Assembly (NCBI RefSeq): GCF_001536285.1 | Contig: NZ_FAOZ01000017.1 | Span: 118,032-182,031 of the forward strand | Direction of reading: 5' to 3' | Source of the DNA: Parafrankia irregularis | Lineage (GTDB): Bacteria > Actinomycetota > Actinomycetes > Frankiales > Frankiaceae | DNA length: 64,000 nt | In this document: positions 1-9,086 of the stretch, piece by piece | Layout: every line of letters starts with the position of its first letter | Position numbering within the stretch: the stretch's first letter is position 1 | Notes under the pieces: model-generated | The model's input: only the letters and a program-made list of their open reading frames with translations | Databases searched by the model: none | Told to the model about the DNA's origin: nothing | Program-made: the position numbers and the translations under genes

Positions 1-1
1 C

Positions 2-931
2 GAGCTGGACGCGGCGCTGACCGCCACGCTGGCGGAGGTCCCCGACGGGAAGGACGAAACCGCCGGGATCTCCGCGGGGCGCCGCGCCGCCCGGGCCCTG
101 CTCGCCGAGCGGGCCGGTGACGGGCTGGACGTCGCCTCGGTGAACGCCCCCTACACCCCGCCGGCGGAGGCGCCGGGCATCTGGCGGCCGACGCCGCCGG
201 CCTACGCTCCCGCCGTCGGATCCGGGCAGGGCAAGGGGCGGACGTTCCTGCTCGGCCCGGCGAACCGGTTCCGTCCCGGGCCGCCGGACCCGCTCGGTTC
301 GCCGGCCTACCAGCGTGACCTCGCCGAGGTCCGGGCCGTCGGGTCCGTCGACAGCACGGTGCGCACCGCCGAGCAGACCGACGTCGCGAAGTTCTGGGCC
401 CAGTCGTCCCTCGCCGGCTACACCGCGATCCTGCGCGGGCTCGTCGAGCAGGAGGGCACGCGGCCGCTGGCCTGGCAGACGCATCTGGTCGCCACCTTCC
501 ACCAGGTGACCATCGACGCCCAGATCGCCGGTTACGAGGCGAAGTACGTCTACACCCGCTGGCGCCCCGTCACCGCCATCCGCTTCGCCGACACCGACGG
601 CGACCCGACGACCGTCGCGGACCCGAACTGGACGCCGCTCATCGCGACCCCGGCACACCCCGAGTACCCGAGTGGCCACGCCACCTATGCCGGTGCCGCG
701 CAGCGGGTGCTGGAGGCGTTCACCGGCTCGGGCCCGGCGCGGCCGATCGCCGTCACCAGCGCCACCGCACCCGGCGTCACCCGGACCTACAGCTCGTGGC
801 GGCAGGCGACCCAGGACAACATCGACGCCCGGGTCTGGGAAGGCGTCCATTTCCGCCACACCGACGAGATCGGCGCCCAGCTCGGCCGGACCGTCGCCGC
901 CTACGACCTGCGCCGGATCGACCTCCGCTAG
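2..931 (+). CDS. Vanadium-dependent haloperoxidase / PAP2-type phosphatase, 3' part
   Basis: The reading frame is open from the left edge of the window, so the N-terminus is missing. The 309 visible residues match the C-terminal part of vanadium-dependent haloperoxidases and related PAP2-superfamily proteins. The vanadate/phosphate-binding elements appear in order: KYVYTRWRPVTAIR (Lys and Arg), HPEYPSGHATYAGA (PSGH with Ser and His), and a late VWEGVHFRHTDEIGAQLG segment (His, Arg and Asp). Family members oxidise halides with peroxide or hydrolyse phosphoesters; the sequence does not show which. It is followed after about 70 bp by an exported sulfatase on the same strand. The upstream half, and any signal peptide, lie outside the window. 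Confidence 0.85.
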   Translation, partial: ELDAALTATLAEVPDGKDETAGISAGRRAARALLAERAGDGLDVASVNAPYTPPAEAPGIWRPTPPAYAPAVGSGQGKGRTFLLGPANRFRPGPPDPLGSPAYQRDLAEVRAVGSVDSTVRTAEQTDVAKFWAQSSLAGYTAILRGLVEQEGTRPLAWQTHLVATFHQVTIDAQIAGYEAKYVYTRWRPVTAIRFADTDGDPTTVADPNWTPLIATPAHPEYPSGHATYAGAAQRVLEAFTGSGPARPIAVTSATAPGVTRTYSSWRQATQDNIDARVWEGVHFRHTDEIGAQLGRTVAAYDLRRIDLR

Positions 932-1000
932 TCGGCGCGGGCGCGAAATCGCCCGTTGGAGCGGCCGACGGGCCCGAGCATCCCAGGAAGGGACGCGAAA

Positions 1001-2428
1001 ATGAACGAGGGAAATCCGGAGAGCTCCGGACGCGAGCCGGGATCGACCAGCCGTCGAGGTTTTCTCGCCGGGTCGTTGGCGGCGGCGACCGCGGCGGCGA
1101 CAGCCGGCCTGTCGACGATCCCGGGGCTCGTCTCGCCGGCGTCGGCGGCCACCCGGCCGAACATCCTGGTCATCGTCACGGATGACCAGCCCAAGGCGAC
1201 GCAGTGGGCGACGCAGAAGACCTACGACTGGATTGCCGAGCAGGGTGTCCGGTTCACCAACGCCCACTGCACGACCCCGCTGTGCGCGCCCTCACGCTCG
1301 TCGATCTTCTCTGGTCGTTACGCCCACAACCACGGGGTGCGGGTCAACGCGAACCCCGGAAACCTGGGCCAGAACACCACCGTCCAGCGCTACCTGACCC
1401 AGGCCGGCTACCGCACCGGGCTGTTCGGCAAGTACCTCAACGGCTGGGACATCAACGCCAGCCCGCCGCATTTCGAGGAATGGGCGCTGCTGAAGCCGAG
1501 CTACGTCGACGGCACCTACAACGTCAACGGCACGGTCCAGACGATCAATGGCTATACCACCAACGTCCTCAGGAACCGGACGCTGAGCTTCCTCGACAAG
1601 GCCGCGACCGACACGCGGCCGTGGTTCGCCTACGTTGCTCCGTACGCCCCGCACGGGCCCAACACACCGGCCGCCCAGTACGCCGACACGGTCGTGCCGG
1701 AGTGGAACGGCCGGCCGGCGGTGCACGAGACCGACAAGAGCGACAAGCCGCCCTACGTGCAGAACTCGACCAGCACCCTCGCCGACGGCCAGGCGGTGCG
1801 GGAGCGGCAGCTGCGCACGCTGCTGTCCGTGGACGACGCGGTGCAGGCCTTCCGGGACAAGCTGGTGGCCCTCGGGCAGCTGGAGAACACGCTGGTCTTC
1901 TACGTCCCCGACAACGGGTACCTGTGGGGCGACCACGGCCGGGTCGCCAAGTCGGTTCCCTACACGCCGGCCCACGAGCTGCCGTTCTACGTGTCCTGGC
2001 CGGGCGGCGGCCTGGGTTCCGGAACGGTCGACAACCGCATCGTCGGGCACATCGACATCGCCCCGACGATCCTCGACGCCGCGGGAATCACGCCGAACAC
2101 CCCGCAGAACGGCTTCTCGCTGCTCTCCTCCTCCAGCCGCGACCACATCCTGACCGAGTTCTGGAAGAAGGGCACCGCTGCCGGTGGTGTACCCACCTGG
2201 GCCTCCTATGTCAGCACCACCAGGCAGTACGTCGAGTACTACGACCTGCACGCCAATGCCAGCGGCCAGCAGGCCGGGACGGGGCAGGTGCTGTTCCGTG
2301 AGTACTACGACCTGGTGAACGACCCGGGCCAGCTGGTGAATCTCCTTTACAACGCGACGCCGGCGCAGGAGCAGGCTCTCGGCATCCCCGCCCTCGCCGC
2401 CCAGCTCACCGCCGACCGCGCGGCCTGA
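1001..2428 (+). CDS. Tat-exported type I (formylglycine) sulfatase
   Basis: A 475-residue secreted sulfatase. The start at 1001 (ATG, preceded by AGGAAGGGA) is preferred because it places a twin-arginine signal, SRRGFLAGSL, about 18 residues in, followed by an Ala-rich hydrophobic stretch and a cleavage-like site (PASAAT). The mature protein begins with RPNILVIVTDDQ, the metal-binding DD of the family. TTPLCAPSRSSIFSGRY carries the C-x-P-S-R motif, whose Cys is converted to formylglycine, the catalytic aldehyde. The gene for a formylglycine-generating enzyme follows about 100 bp downstream, so enzyme and maturase are paired. Substrate (a sulfate ester or possibly a phosphonate) cannot be told. 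The Tat signal implies folding, and probably cofactor maturation, before export. Confidence 0.93.
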   Translation: MNEGNPESSGREPGSTSRRGFLAGSLAAATAAATAGLSTIPGLVSPASAATRPNILVIVTDDQPKATQWATQKTYDWIAEQGVRFTNAHCTTPLCAPSRSSIFSGRYAHNHGVRVNANPGNLGQNTTVQRYLTQAGYRTGLFGKYLNGWDINASPPHFEEWALLKPSYVDGTYNVNGTVQTINGYTTNVLRNRTLSFLDKAATDTRPWFAYVAPYAPHGPNTPAAQYADTVVPEWNGRPAVHETDKSDKPPYVQNSTSTLADGQAVRERQLRTLLSVDDAVQAFRDKLVALGQLENTLVFYVPDNGYLWGDHGRVAKSVPYTPAHELPFYVSWPGGGLGSGTVDNRIVGHIDIAPTILDAAGITPNTPQNGFSLLSSSSRDHILTEFWKKGTAAGGVPTWASYVSTTRQYVEYYDLHANASGQQAGTGQVLFREYYDLVNDPGQLVNLLYNATPAQEQALGIPALAAQLTADRAA

Positions 2429-2525
2429 CGGCCCGCGCAGGGCTCACTGATGGCGGTGGCCCGGCCCGACCCCACGGGACGGGCCACCGCGACCGGTCCG
2501 ACGACGAGAAAACGAAGAGAAACCC

Positions 2526-3455
2526 ATGTCTGCTTCCTGCTGCACCCCCGGCCGCGATCCCGGCACCGCCGGAGGCGTGGCGGCGCCCATCCGAGCAGCC
2601 GGCGCCCGCACGACGCGGATGATCAGGCTTCCCGGTGGGCGTTTCCTCATGGGTACCGAGGACGAGGAGGGCTACCCCGCGGACGGCGAAGGGCCGGTCC
2701 GGGAGATCGACCTGAGCCCCTTCGCGATCGAGGCGACGACGGTGACCAACACCCAGTTCGCCACGTTCGTCAAGGCGACCGGGTACGCCACCGACGCGGA
2801 GCGTCACGATTTCTCCTTCGTCTTCGAGGGCTTCCTTTCCGAAGAGGTCGCCACGAGCTCACCGGTCGTCCACGAGGTGCCCTGGTGGCATGCGGTGGCC
2901 GGGGCGTTCTGGAAACACCCCGAAGGGCCCGGCTCGTCCATCGCGTCCCGCCAGAACCATCCCGTCGTGCATGTCTCGTGGAACGACGCGCAGGCCTACT
3001 GCGCCTGGGCGGGCACCCGCCTGCCCTCCGAGGCCGAGTGGGAGTACGCCGCACGCGGCGGCCTGGAGCAGCGCCGTTACCCGTGGGGTGATGAGCTGAT
3101 GCCGAAGGGCCGGCACCAGTGCAACATCTGGCAGGGCGTCTTCCCAACGGTGAACACGGGGGCGGGCGGCTATCTGGGCACCGCCCCGGCCAAGGCATAC
3201 CGCCCCAACGGCCATGGGCTCTACAACGTCGTCGGCAATGTCTGGGAATGGTGCGGGGACTGGTTCAGCGCCGACTTTCACACCACCGGCCCGCGTTCGG
3301 ATCCGACCGGGCCGCCCAGTGGCCTCGCCAAGGTCATGCGCGGCGGCTCGCACATGTGTCACTCGTCCTACTGCAACCGGTATCGCGTCGCCGCGCGCAG
3401 CTCGAACACCCCCGACAGCTCAGCCGGCAACATCGGATTCCGGGTGGCATTCTAG
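2526..3455 (+). CDS. Formylglycine-generating enzyme (sulfatase maturase)
   Basis: A 309-residue FGE-sulfatase domain protein of the SUMF1 type. It oxidises the active-site Cys of type I sulfatases to Calpha-formylglycine using O2 and copper. Visible family motifs are IRLPGGRFLMGTED near the N-terminus, EVTTVTNTQF-like VTNTQFATFVKATGY, HPVVHVSWNDAQAYCAWAG, RLPSEAEWEYAARGG, NVVGNVWEWCGDWF and the C-terminal block MCHSSYCNRYR. The last contains the two active-site cysteines (Cys278 and Cys283), spaced as in the human enzyme, so the protein should be active. The start at 2526 has a GAAGAGAAA ribosome site. It lies directly behind the sulfatase gene, its likely client, and has no signal peptide, fitting cytoplasmic maturation before Tat export. 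Confidence 0.95.
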   Translation: MSASCCTPGRDPGTAGGVAAPIRAAGARTTRMIRLPGGRFLMGTEDEEGYPADGEGPVREIDLSPFAIEATTVTNTQFATFVKATGYATDAERHDFSFVFEGFLSEEVATSSPVVHEVPWWHAVAGAFWKHPEGPGSSIASRQNHPVVHVSWNDAQAYCAWAGTRLPSEAEWEYAARGGLEQRRYPWGDELMPKGRHQCNIWQGVFPTVNTGAGGYLGTAPAKAYRPNGHGLYNVVGNVWEWCGDWFSADFHTTGPRSDPTGPPSGLAKVMRGGSHMCHSSYCNRYRVAARSSNTPDSSAGNIGFRVAF

Positions 3456-3587
3456 GCCACCCGACCGCGCGCATCCGCCATATGGCGGCCCACCGGGGAT
3501 CCCGCGCCGGCGCGCCGCGCCGCGCCGCACCGCGCAAGCAATTCACGCCAACCACGGCAAACGAGGCACAGAGTCACCTGGCGATCC

Positions 3588-3639
3588 GCAAGAAGCGAAG
3601 ATTTTGGTTGTTGTCGCAGCCGAAATCCTCGCTTCTTGC
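3588..3639. repeat. Dispersed hairpin repeat, copy R1 (GATTTTGG family)
   Basis: An imperfect inverted repeat. The left arm 3588-3607 begins GCAAGAAGCGAAGATTTTGG and the right arm 3621-3639 reads CGAAATCCTCGCTTCTTGC, with a 13-nt loop. The left flank CACCTGGCGATCC is shared with copies R2 and R4. It lies in the gap between the convergent FGE and TetR genes, where a hairpin could also end transcription. Confidence 0.75.
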
Positions 3640-3669
3640 TCAGCAGCAATGGCTGCGCGCCCCGGGCGG

Positions 3670-4299
3670 CTATCCGACGGGACGCGGGACCCGCTGCGAA
3701 GCTGGGAACAGGACGGGACCCACCCAGCGACGGAGGTAGTCGCGCAGCTCCTGACCCATCCGGGGCGGGTCGGGCGGGACCAGGATCAGTGACTGCATGA
3801 TCCGAAGCATGTGCTCGACGAGCTGATCGAGCATCTCGTCGTCGTAGCCGAGTTCCGCCCAGTTCACGCGCCGGTTGACCAGGATCGTGCGCACGCGGGC
3901 GATCTGGGCGGGTGCCATCATCCGCCGACTGAACGTGGTGGGATAGCCGCCGGCGAGCAGCAGCATGAGCAGCGGCTCGTCCGGAAAGCGCTCGATGATG
4001 AACGCCATCGCCTCGACGACGAAATCGGCGATGTCGTCGACGTCCGTGGGAAAAGTCGCCTCGAACTGTGCCACGAAGCGTTCCGCCGCGGCGTCTGACA
4101 CGGCGGCGAAGAGTTCCTCGGTGCTCGTGAAGTAGCGGTAGACGGTCTTGCGGATGACACCGAGGTCGGTGGCGACGTTGGACAGGGTGGTTCCCGCCGC
4201 CCCGCGTAGCGCCACGCTCTGGATCGCGGCGTCGATGATGCGTTCGCGCGCCTGGGCGTCGTCGGCCGGCGGTACTCCGGCCCACCCTCTGCGACCCAT
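3670..4299 (-). CDS. TetR-family transcriptional regulator
   Basis: A 209-residue regulator. The start at 4299 (ATG) has an AGGGAG ribosome site about 10 nt upstream and fits family length; a longer in-frame extension to 4485 is Arg/Gly-rich and unlikely. The N-terminal helix-turn-helix is clear: ARERIIDAAIQSVALRGAAG, then TTLSNVATDLGVIRKTVYRYF. The C-terminal ligand domain is unassigned. It faces a 770-bp gap before the dehydrogenase at 5071, which is transcribed the other way, so it may control itself and that dehydrogenase/binding-protein pair. No operator was identified with confidence. Confidence 0.9.
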   Translation of the reverse strand: MGRRGWAGVPPADDAQARERIIDAAIQSVALRGAAGTTLSNVATDLGVIRKTVYRYFTSTEELFAAVSDAAAERFVAQFEATFPTDVDDIADFVVEAMAFIIERFPDEPLLMLLLAGGYPTTFSRRMMAPAQIARVRTILVNRRVNWAELGYDDEMLDQLVEHMLRIMQSLILVPPDPPRMGQELRDYLRRWVGPVLFPASQRVPRPVG

Positions 4300-5070
4300 G
4301 CCTGCCACTCCCTGCTGCCTGACCACGGCGCTGTGCCCTGACCGTCCGGACTGTCCTACCCGCCCTGGGCGGCCCCGCGGGTCAAGAAGTGTTCTTGCAC
4401 TCTGTACCCCGGCCGCGCCCGCCCGTTGCCACGCGCCCCTCCGGGCCCCGAGACGCGGAGCGCCACCGAGCCGCCCGGGCGGCACCGGTCATCCCACCAT
4501 CCTCCAGACGACCGGATCCGAAAACCACTACGCACAGCGATCGATCGATCTCCGGATTGGACGTTGCCCCAGAAGAAACATCGATCCATCATATGTGTCA
4601 TTGTCCCCTCTGGAAGCTGGTGATGAGTGACTGCCCTGCCGGCACAGCACGTCAGGGGCGATCTCGACCGCGACGGGGGCAGTGACGGCGACATGCGGAA
4701 CGGCGGCCGGGGCGGCGACCGGTACAGCGACGGCGACGCGCGGGCAGCGCGTGGCACGCCGCGAGGCTCGCCGTGGCGCGGGCCTCGCCCCGCCACGGCC
4801 ACCCACCCCGAGCGCTCTCGTTCCCGCGCACCCACGACTGTGCTTCCCGATTTCTCCCGTTCCACATTTCCGTTATCCGCCGGCCCGAGGTGGTGATTCA
4901 ACGCGATGCGCAGATGTTCCTGGACCGGCCGTCAGCGGGTCTCACAGGGCGGCAGGGCGGCACGGGGCGGATCTGTCGGGTGCCGTTTCCATCGTCGACT
5001 CGCGCCGGCGGCGCCACTGACGCTCCCGCGCCGCGAGAAGGAAAAGACCCTGAGGGTTCCGAGGAGACCG
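4300..5070. other. Long divergent intergenic region
   Basis: About 770 bp between the TetR gene (minus) and the dehydrogenase (plus). I see no convincing gene; the frames here are low-complexity and Arg/Pro-rich. A comparatively AT-rich stretch around 4520-4625 (GATCGATCGATC, then CATCGATCCATCATATG) is the likeliest place for promoters and operators. The far end, 5061-5066, is the GAGGAG ribosome site of the next gene. Confidence 0.5.
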
Positions 5071-6156
5071 ATGATGCAGGAAGTCCGTGGTGTGATCGCC
5101 CGCGGAAAAGGTGGGCCGGTAGAACTGACCACCATTCTGGTGCCCGATCCCGGCCCGGGCGAGGCGGTCGTCAGAATCCAGGCCTGCGGGGTCTGTCACA
5201 CCGATCTGCACTACCGCGACGGTGGCATCAACGACGACTTTCCCTTTCTCCTGGGGCACGAGGCCGCCGGAGTGGTCGAGTCGGTCGGCGCCGGCGTGAC
5301 GGACGTGGCCCCCGGCGACTTCGTGGTGCTCAACTGGCGGGCGGTCTGCGGCACCTGCCGTGCCTGTCTGCGAGGCCGGCCCTGGTACTGCTTCGCCACC
5401 CACAACGCCTCCGTTCCCATGACGCTGCCCGACGGGACGGCGCTGTCACCCGCCCTGGGCATCGGCGCCTTCGCCGAGAAGACCCTGGTACACGCCGGCC
5501 AGTGCACGAAGGTCTCCCCCGCCGCACGCCCGGCCGTGGCCGGGCTCCTCGGCTGTGGGGTGATGGCCGGTATCGGGGCGGCGGTCAACACCGGCGGGGT
5601 CACCCGCGGTGACAGCGTCGCGGTGATCGGCTGTGGCGGTGTCGGAGACGGCGCGGTTGCCGGCGCCCATCTCGCCGGCGCGGCGAAGATCATCGCGGTG
5701 GACACCGATCCCCGCAAGCTCGAGTGGGCGAAGGGCTTCGGCGCGACCCACACCGTCAACGCGAAGGAAGTCGATCCGGTCGCCGCCATCCGGGAGATCA
5801 CCGACGGCTTCGGTGCCGATGTCGTGATCGACGCCGTCGGCCGCCCGGAAACCTACCGGCAGGCCTTCTACGCCCGCGACCTGGCGGGCACCGTCGTCCT
5901 GGTCGGCGTCCCCACGCCGGACATGACTCTCGAACTGCCACTGCTCGACGTGTTCGGTCGCGGCGGCGCACTGAAGTCGTCCTGGTACGGCGACTGCCTG
6001 CCGTCCCGCGACTTTCCCATGCTGATCGATCTCTATCTTCAGGGCCGGCTCGGCCTCGACGCCTTCGTCACCGAGGAGATCTCGCTGGACGGCGTCGAAT
6101 CGGCGTTCTCCCGGATGCACACCGGAGACGTCCTACGTTCGGTGGTCATCCCCTGA
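5071..6156 (+). CDS. mscR: S-(hydroxymethyl)mycothiol dehydrogenase-type zinc alcohol dehydrogenase
   Basis: A 361-residue medium-chain zinc dehydrogenase whose length matches NAD/mycothiol-dependent formaldehyde dehydrogenases. Catalytic zinc ligands are in [15 protein letters not shown] and [12 protein letters not shown]. The structural zinc cluster is [15 protein letters not shown]. The nucleotide-binding motif is [20 protein letters not shown], and an acidic residue (AVDTDPRK) implies NAD. The enzyme class oxidises the adduct of formaldehyde and mycothiol, the actinobacterial thiol; a general alcohol substrate is also possible. Two adjacent ATGs (5071, 5074) follow GAGGAG. The next gene is a solute-binding lipoprotein about 100 bp downstream, suggesting an uptake and oxidation unit, possibly under the divergent TetR gene. 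Confidence 0.88.
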   Translation: MMQEVRGVIARGKGGPVELTTILVPDPGPGEAVVRIQACGVCHTDLHYRDGGINDDFPFLLGHEAAGVVESVGAGVTDVAPGDFVVLNWRAVCGTCRACLRGRPWYCFATHNASVPMTLPDGTALSPALGIGAFAEKTLVHAGQCTKVSPAARPAVAGLLGCGVMAGIGAAVNTGGVTRGDSVAVIGCGGVGDGAVAGAHLAGAAKIIAVDTDPRKLEWAKGFGATHTVNAKEVDPVAAIREITDGFGADVVIDAVGRPETYRQAFYARDLAGTVVLVGVPTPDMTLELPLLDVFGRGGALKSSWYGDCLPSRDFPMLIDLYLQGRLGLDAFVTEEISLDGVESAFSRMHTGDVLRSVVIP

Positions 6157-6260
6157 CCATTACGGCTCGCGCCGGGAAAACCGGTGCCGCGGGCACCTTA
6201 GCCCTCGACGGGCAGGGCCCTGACACACGATGTCCGGTTTCACAGAAGAGAGGAAACCAG

Positions 6261-7604
6261 GTGCGAAGGTTATTCAGGAAATCGGTGCTGATCCTGACTG
6301 TGGCGGGCGTTGTCGGAATCGCCGGATGCGGCGGCGGGGACAGCACCAACGACACCGCCGCCGTGGACCCGGCCCTGCTCAAGCTCGGCGCGGACCACGG
6401 CTGGAACCAGACCGACGTCACCGTCGACGCGGCCTCGCTGGACTGTCAGGGCAAGGCCTCGAACCCCACTCGCGGTGTCACCGACACGTCCATCAAGATC
6501 GGTGGACTGGCGACGGTGACAAGCCCCAGCGGCATCGCGTTCGGTGACGCCGACGCGGGCGCGAAGGCGCGGTTCGCCCGCGCCAACGCCGAGGGCGGAA
6601 TAGCCGGCCGCACGATCGACTACGTCGGCGTGCGCGACGACGGCTCGGATCCGGCGCGCAACTCCGCCCAGGCCACCGCCCTCGTGTCGCGGGATGAGGT
6701 CTTCGCCGCGGCTCCGGTGCTCACCACGACCTCCAGCTACATTGACACGTTCTGCAAGGACGTCACGCCCTTCTTCGGCTGGGGAACCGAAAGCGGCTTC
6801 TGCGGAAACGCCATCGGCTTCAGCATCGTCGGGTGCCAGACGCCCACCGCCGAGCAGCGGGCCTCGGTGAACACCGGGCCGCCCGCGATGGTGAACGCCC
6901 TCATCCCGGCGGGATCCCCGAAGAGCATCGCGATGATCGGCATCGACAACGACGCCGCCCGCCAGGGCAACATCACCGTGTCCCAGGGATTCCAGGCCGC
7001 CGGATTCAACGTCGTCTACGAGAAGACACCGATCCCCGTCTCCGGCCTTTCCGACCCGACGCCGATCGTCCAGGCGGTCATGACCGCCGACCAGGGCGCG
7101 CCGCCGGCGGCGGTGTTCATGGTCACGCCGGTCGGTGACGCCGTGAAGCTGCTCGGTGCCCTCCGCGCGGCAGGGTACGACGGAATCCTGCTCACCCCCT
7201 TCTACGACCCGCGCCTGGCCGGGGCAAAGGAGCTCGCGGACACCTACGCGGTCATGCAGTGGCAGCCCGGTCTGTCCACGGACGTCCCCGGCATCAAGCA
7301 GATGATGGCGGACTTCAAGGCCTACGCCCCTGACCTGCCGGACAGCCTGCCCGCGATGGCCGGCTACTGGGCGGCCGACATGCTCGTCACGGCCCTGCAG
7401 AAGGTCGGGCGTGACCTGACCGTCGACGCGCTGCTGAAGACCCTCAACGGCGACTACACCAACTACGTCGCCGGGGCGGTACCGGAGACCCGCTGGCCGC
7501 TGAACCATGTCGCCGCGTCACCCTGCGGCACGCTCGCCCACCTCAAGGACGGCAAGTGGAGCGCGCCGGCTCTCTCCTGCGGCGCCATCGCGAAGATCTC
7601 GTAG
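6261..7604 (+). CDS. ABC transporter solute-binding lipoprotein, branched-chain amino acid type
   Basis: A 447-residue lipoprotein. GTG at 6261 follows GAAGAGAGGA and opens a short signal peptide ending in the lipobox VGIAGC. The mature part looks like the type-1 periplasmic-binding (Leu/Ile/Val, Peripla_BP_6) family: TDTSIKIGGLATVTSPSGIA near the start of the domain, then FARANAEGGIAGRTIDYVGV and a late NALIPAGSPKSIAMIGID. No permease or ATPase is adjacent, so it must work with components elsewhere or act as a sensor or orphan receptor. Its position behind the dehydrogenase suggests a small organic ligand. A strong hairpin follows immediately. A paralogous binding protein lies at 14768. Confidence 0.85.
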   Translation: MRRLFRKSVLILTVAGVVGIAGCGGGDSTNDTAAVDPALLKLGADHGWNQTDVTVDAASLDCQGKASNPTRGVTDTSIKIGGLATVTSPSGIAFGDADAGAKARFARANAEGGIAGRTIDYVGVRDDGSDPARNSAQATALVSRDEVFAAAPVLTTTSSYIDTFCKDVTPFFGWGTESGFCGNAIGFSIVGCQTPTAEQRASVNTGPPAMVNALIPAGSPKSIAMIGIDNDAARQGNITVSQGFQAAGFNVVYEKTPIPVSGLSDPTPIVQAVMTADQGAPPAAVFMVTPVGDAVKLLGALRAAGYDGILLTPFYDPRLAGAKELADTYAVMQWQPGLSTDVPGIKQMMADFKAYAPDLPDSLPAMAGYWAADMLVTALQKVGRDLTVDALLKTLNGDYTNYVAGAVPETRWPLNHVAASPCGTLAHLKDGKWSAPALSCGAIAKIS

Positions 7605-7609
7605 TGCCC

Positions 7610-7640
7610 GGGGCGACCACGGACTGTCCGTGGTCGCCCC
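7610..7640 (+). terminator. Hairpin terminator after binding-protein gene
   Basis: A perfect 14-bp stem, GGGGCGACCACGGA and TCCGTGGTCGCCCC, with the loop CTG, starts 5 nt after the stop codon. There is no T-run, as is common in actinomycetes. Confidence 0.8.
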
Positions 7641-7783
7641 CATCCAAGGCCTCAGGCGGTCTCCATCAGCCCGACCACGGGCTCGCGCTCGTCGGCGTGG
7701 CGGTGACCGACATCCGACTCTTTCCCCCGTGGTCGATCATCGGTTGTTAACCTCCGCCGACCGTGCTTTTCGAGGGGGTTCAG

Positions 7784-8293
7784 GTGACGCGTAAACGCAT
7801 GGCGGCGCTGACAAGGCCCGCGGTGGTGGTCGCGGCGGTCGTCAGCCTGACCGTCGGCCTGGGCGGATGCAATGGCAGTGACCAGGATGAAACCGTGTCC
7901 GCGCCGGTCAGCACCGGTGTCGCCGGGTCTCCGGCACCCGCCACCTCCACATCCCCGGCTCAGCCTGCCACGGCGTCCCCGACGCCCGTCGTCACCGCAT
8001 CGCCGGTGCACCGCACGCCATCCCCGTCGCCGGTCGACGCGATCACCGCCGCCGTGAAGAGTGAGCCGACGGTTGCCAGGGATGTAGTCGTTCAGAACAT
8101 CAGGATCTCTTCGATCGACTCCACCTGGGCCTACGCGGGCGCCTACTCCCCGTCGGCCGGTGGTGCCCAGGCGGTGCTGCACCGAACCGGCGATGCCTGG
8201 CGGCTCGTCAGCTACGGCTCCGCCGAGGTTGGCTGCGGCGAAGGCGTGCCCGCCGCCGTCATGACCGAGTTCGGCCTCGACTGCCCCTCCTGA
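7784..8293 (+). CDS. Small lipoprotein of unknown function
   Basis: A 169-residue predicted lipoprotein. GTG at 7784 after GAGGGGG is chosen because it gives a compact signal peptide ending in the lipobox GLGGC. A 60-residue Ala/Ser/Thr/Pro-rich linker follows (APATSTSPAQPATASPTP and similar), then a small C-terminal domain containing DVVVQNIRISSIDSTWAYAG and WRLVSYGSAEVGCGE. That domain resembles the short secreted domains found fused to Pro/Thr linkers in many actinomycete lipoproteins, but I do not recognise a named family. It converges on the secreted-protein gene at 8388, with a hairpin between them. Confidence 0.75.
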   Translation: MTRKRMAALTRPAVVVAAVVSLTVGLGGCNGSDQDETVSAPVSTGVAGSPAPATSTSPAQPATASPTPVVTASPVHRTPSPSPVDAITAAVKSEPTVARDVVVQNIRISSIDSTWAYAGAYSPSAGGAQAVLHRTGDAWRLVSYGSAEVGCGEGVPAAVMTEFGLDCPS

Positions 8294-8345
8294 CCTGGTT
8301 ACAGCGCTGGCCGTGAAGCTCCGGTCACGGGACATACAGGCCACC

Positions 8346-8372
8346 GGCGGGCGGGTGACGAACCCGCCCGCC
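8346..8372. terminator. Bidirectional hairpin between convergent genes
   Basis: An 11-bp perfect stem, GGCGGGCGGGT and ACCCGCCCGCC, around a 5-nt loop lies between the convergent genes ending at 8293 and 8388. It would serve both strands. Confidence 0.7.
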
Positions 8373-8387
8373 CGCACCGCGCCGTAA

Positions 8388-8879
8388 CTACCGGGTCGGG
8401 GCGTAGAAGGTCTGCGGCGCGCCGCAGTAGCTGGTGGACGGAGCCACCGCGCCGGGGACAACAGTCCGGCAGACCCGGATGGTCACATGGTCGATGGTGC
8501 CAACGACGGGACCGGGCTGGAGCGTGAACGCGAACGCACGCTCCCCGTTGTCCACCCGCCGTGCCGCCCGATCCACCGCCACGGTGCCGCTGTAGGCGGT
8601 GAAGAACGCGGTGGTACGCAGCCCGTCGTCGCGGATGGGCAGGCACACGTTGTTGCGCATGTCGTAAACCGATCCCGCGACGTCCACGACCGGCACTCCG
8701 GGCGTGCCAAGGGTGCGCCAGGTGAGTTCGCCCTTTGTATAGCCGAACAGGCAGTCGTCCGCGACGACGGAGAACGACGCCGGACCGGCTGCCAATGCCG
8801 CTCCGGGAGCGAGCACCATGCCGACAAAAGCGGCCACGAACAGGGCAACCAGCCGAAATGACGTGAAGACGCGCCTCAT
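8388..8879 (-). CDS. Secreted protein of unknown function
   Basis: A 163-residue protein with a Sec-type signal: MRRVFTSFR, a hydrophobic core (LVALFVAAFVGMVLAPG) and a cleavage-like AALAAGP. The start at 8879 has AAAGGAC upstream. The mature part of about 130 residues contains four Cys (DDCLFGY, NNVCLP, RVCRTV, TSYCGAP), enough for two disulfides outside the cell. I do not recognise a family. It is preceded by a comparatively AT-rich 200-bp promoter region and ends at the shared hairpin with the lipoprotein gene. Confidence 0.7.
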   Translation of the reverse strand: MRRVFTSFRLVALFVAAFVGMVLAPGAALAAGPASFSVVADDCLFGYTKGELTWRTLGTPGVPVVDVAGSVYDMRNNVCLPIRDDGLRTTAFFTAYSGTVAVDRAARRVDNGERAFAFTLQPGPVVGTIDHVTIRVCRTVVPGAVAPSTSYCGAPQTFYAPTR

Positions 8880-9086
8880 TGCTGTCCTTTCATTTCTTGC
8901 CCGAGCTGCTGTCCACGCCACAGTACTTCCCGATGCATTTTGTCGCCGATTCCCCGACACCGACTTCGATCTATATTCACCTGTTCGCCATCCGGTCCAC
9001 CCGTTGCCTGAATTCCGGGGACGGCGGCGGGGGCCCCGGTGGTGCCAGGTCAGGTCGCGGGGCTGAGCAGCACGCCGAGGGTCGGC

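Noticed and set aside
4300..5070. Several 65-180-codon frames in the TetR/dehydrogenase gap
   Set aside because: All are Arg/Pro/Ala-rich without motifs or ribosome sites and overlap one another on both strands.
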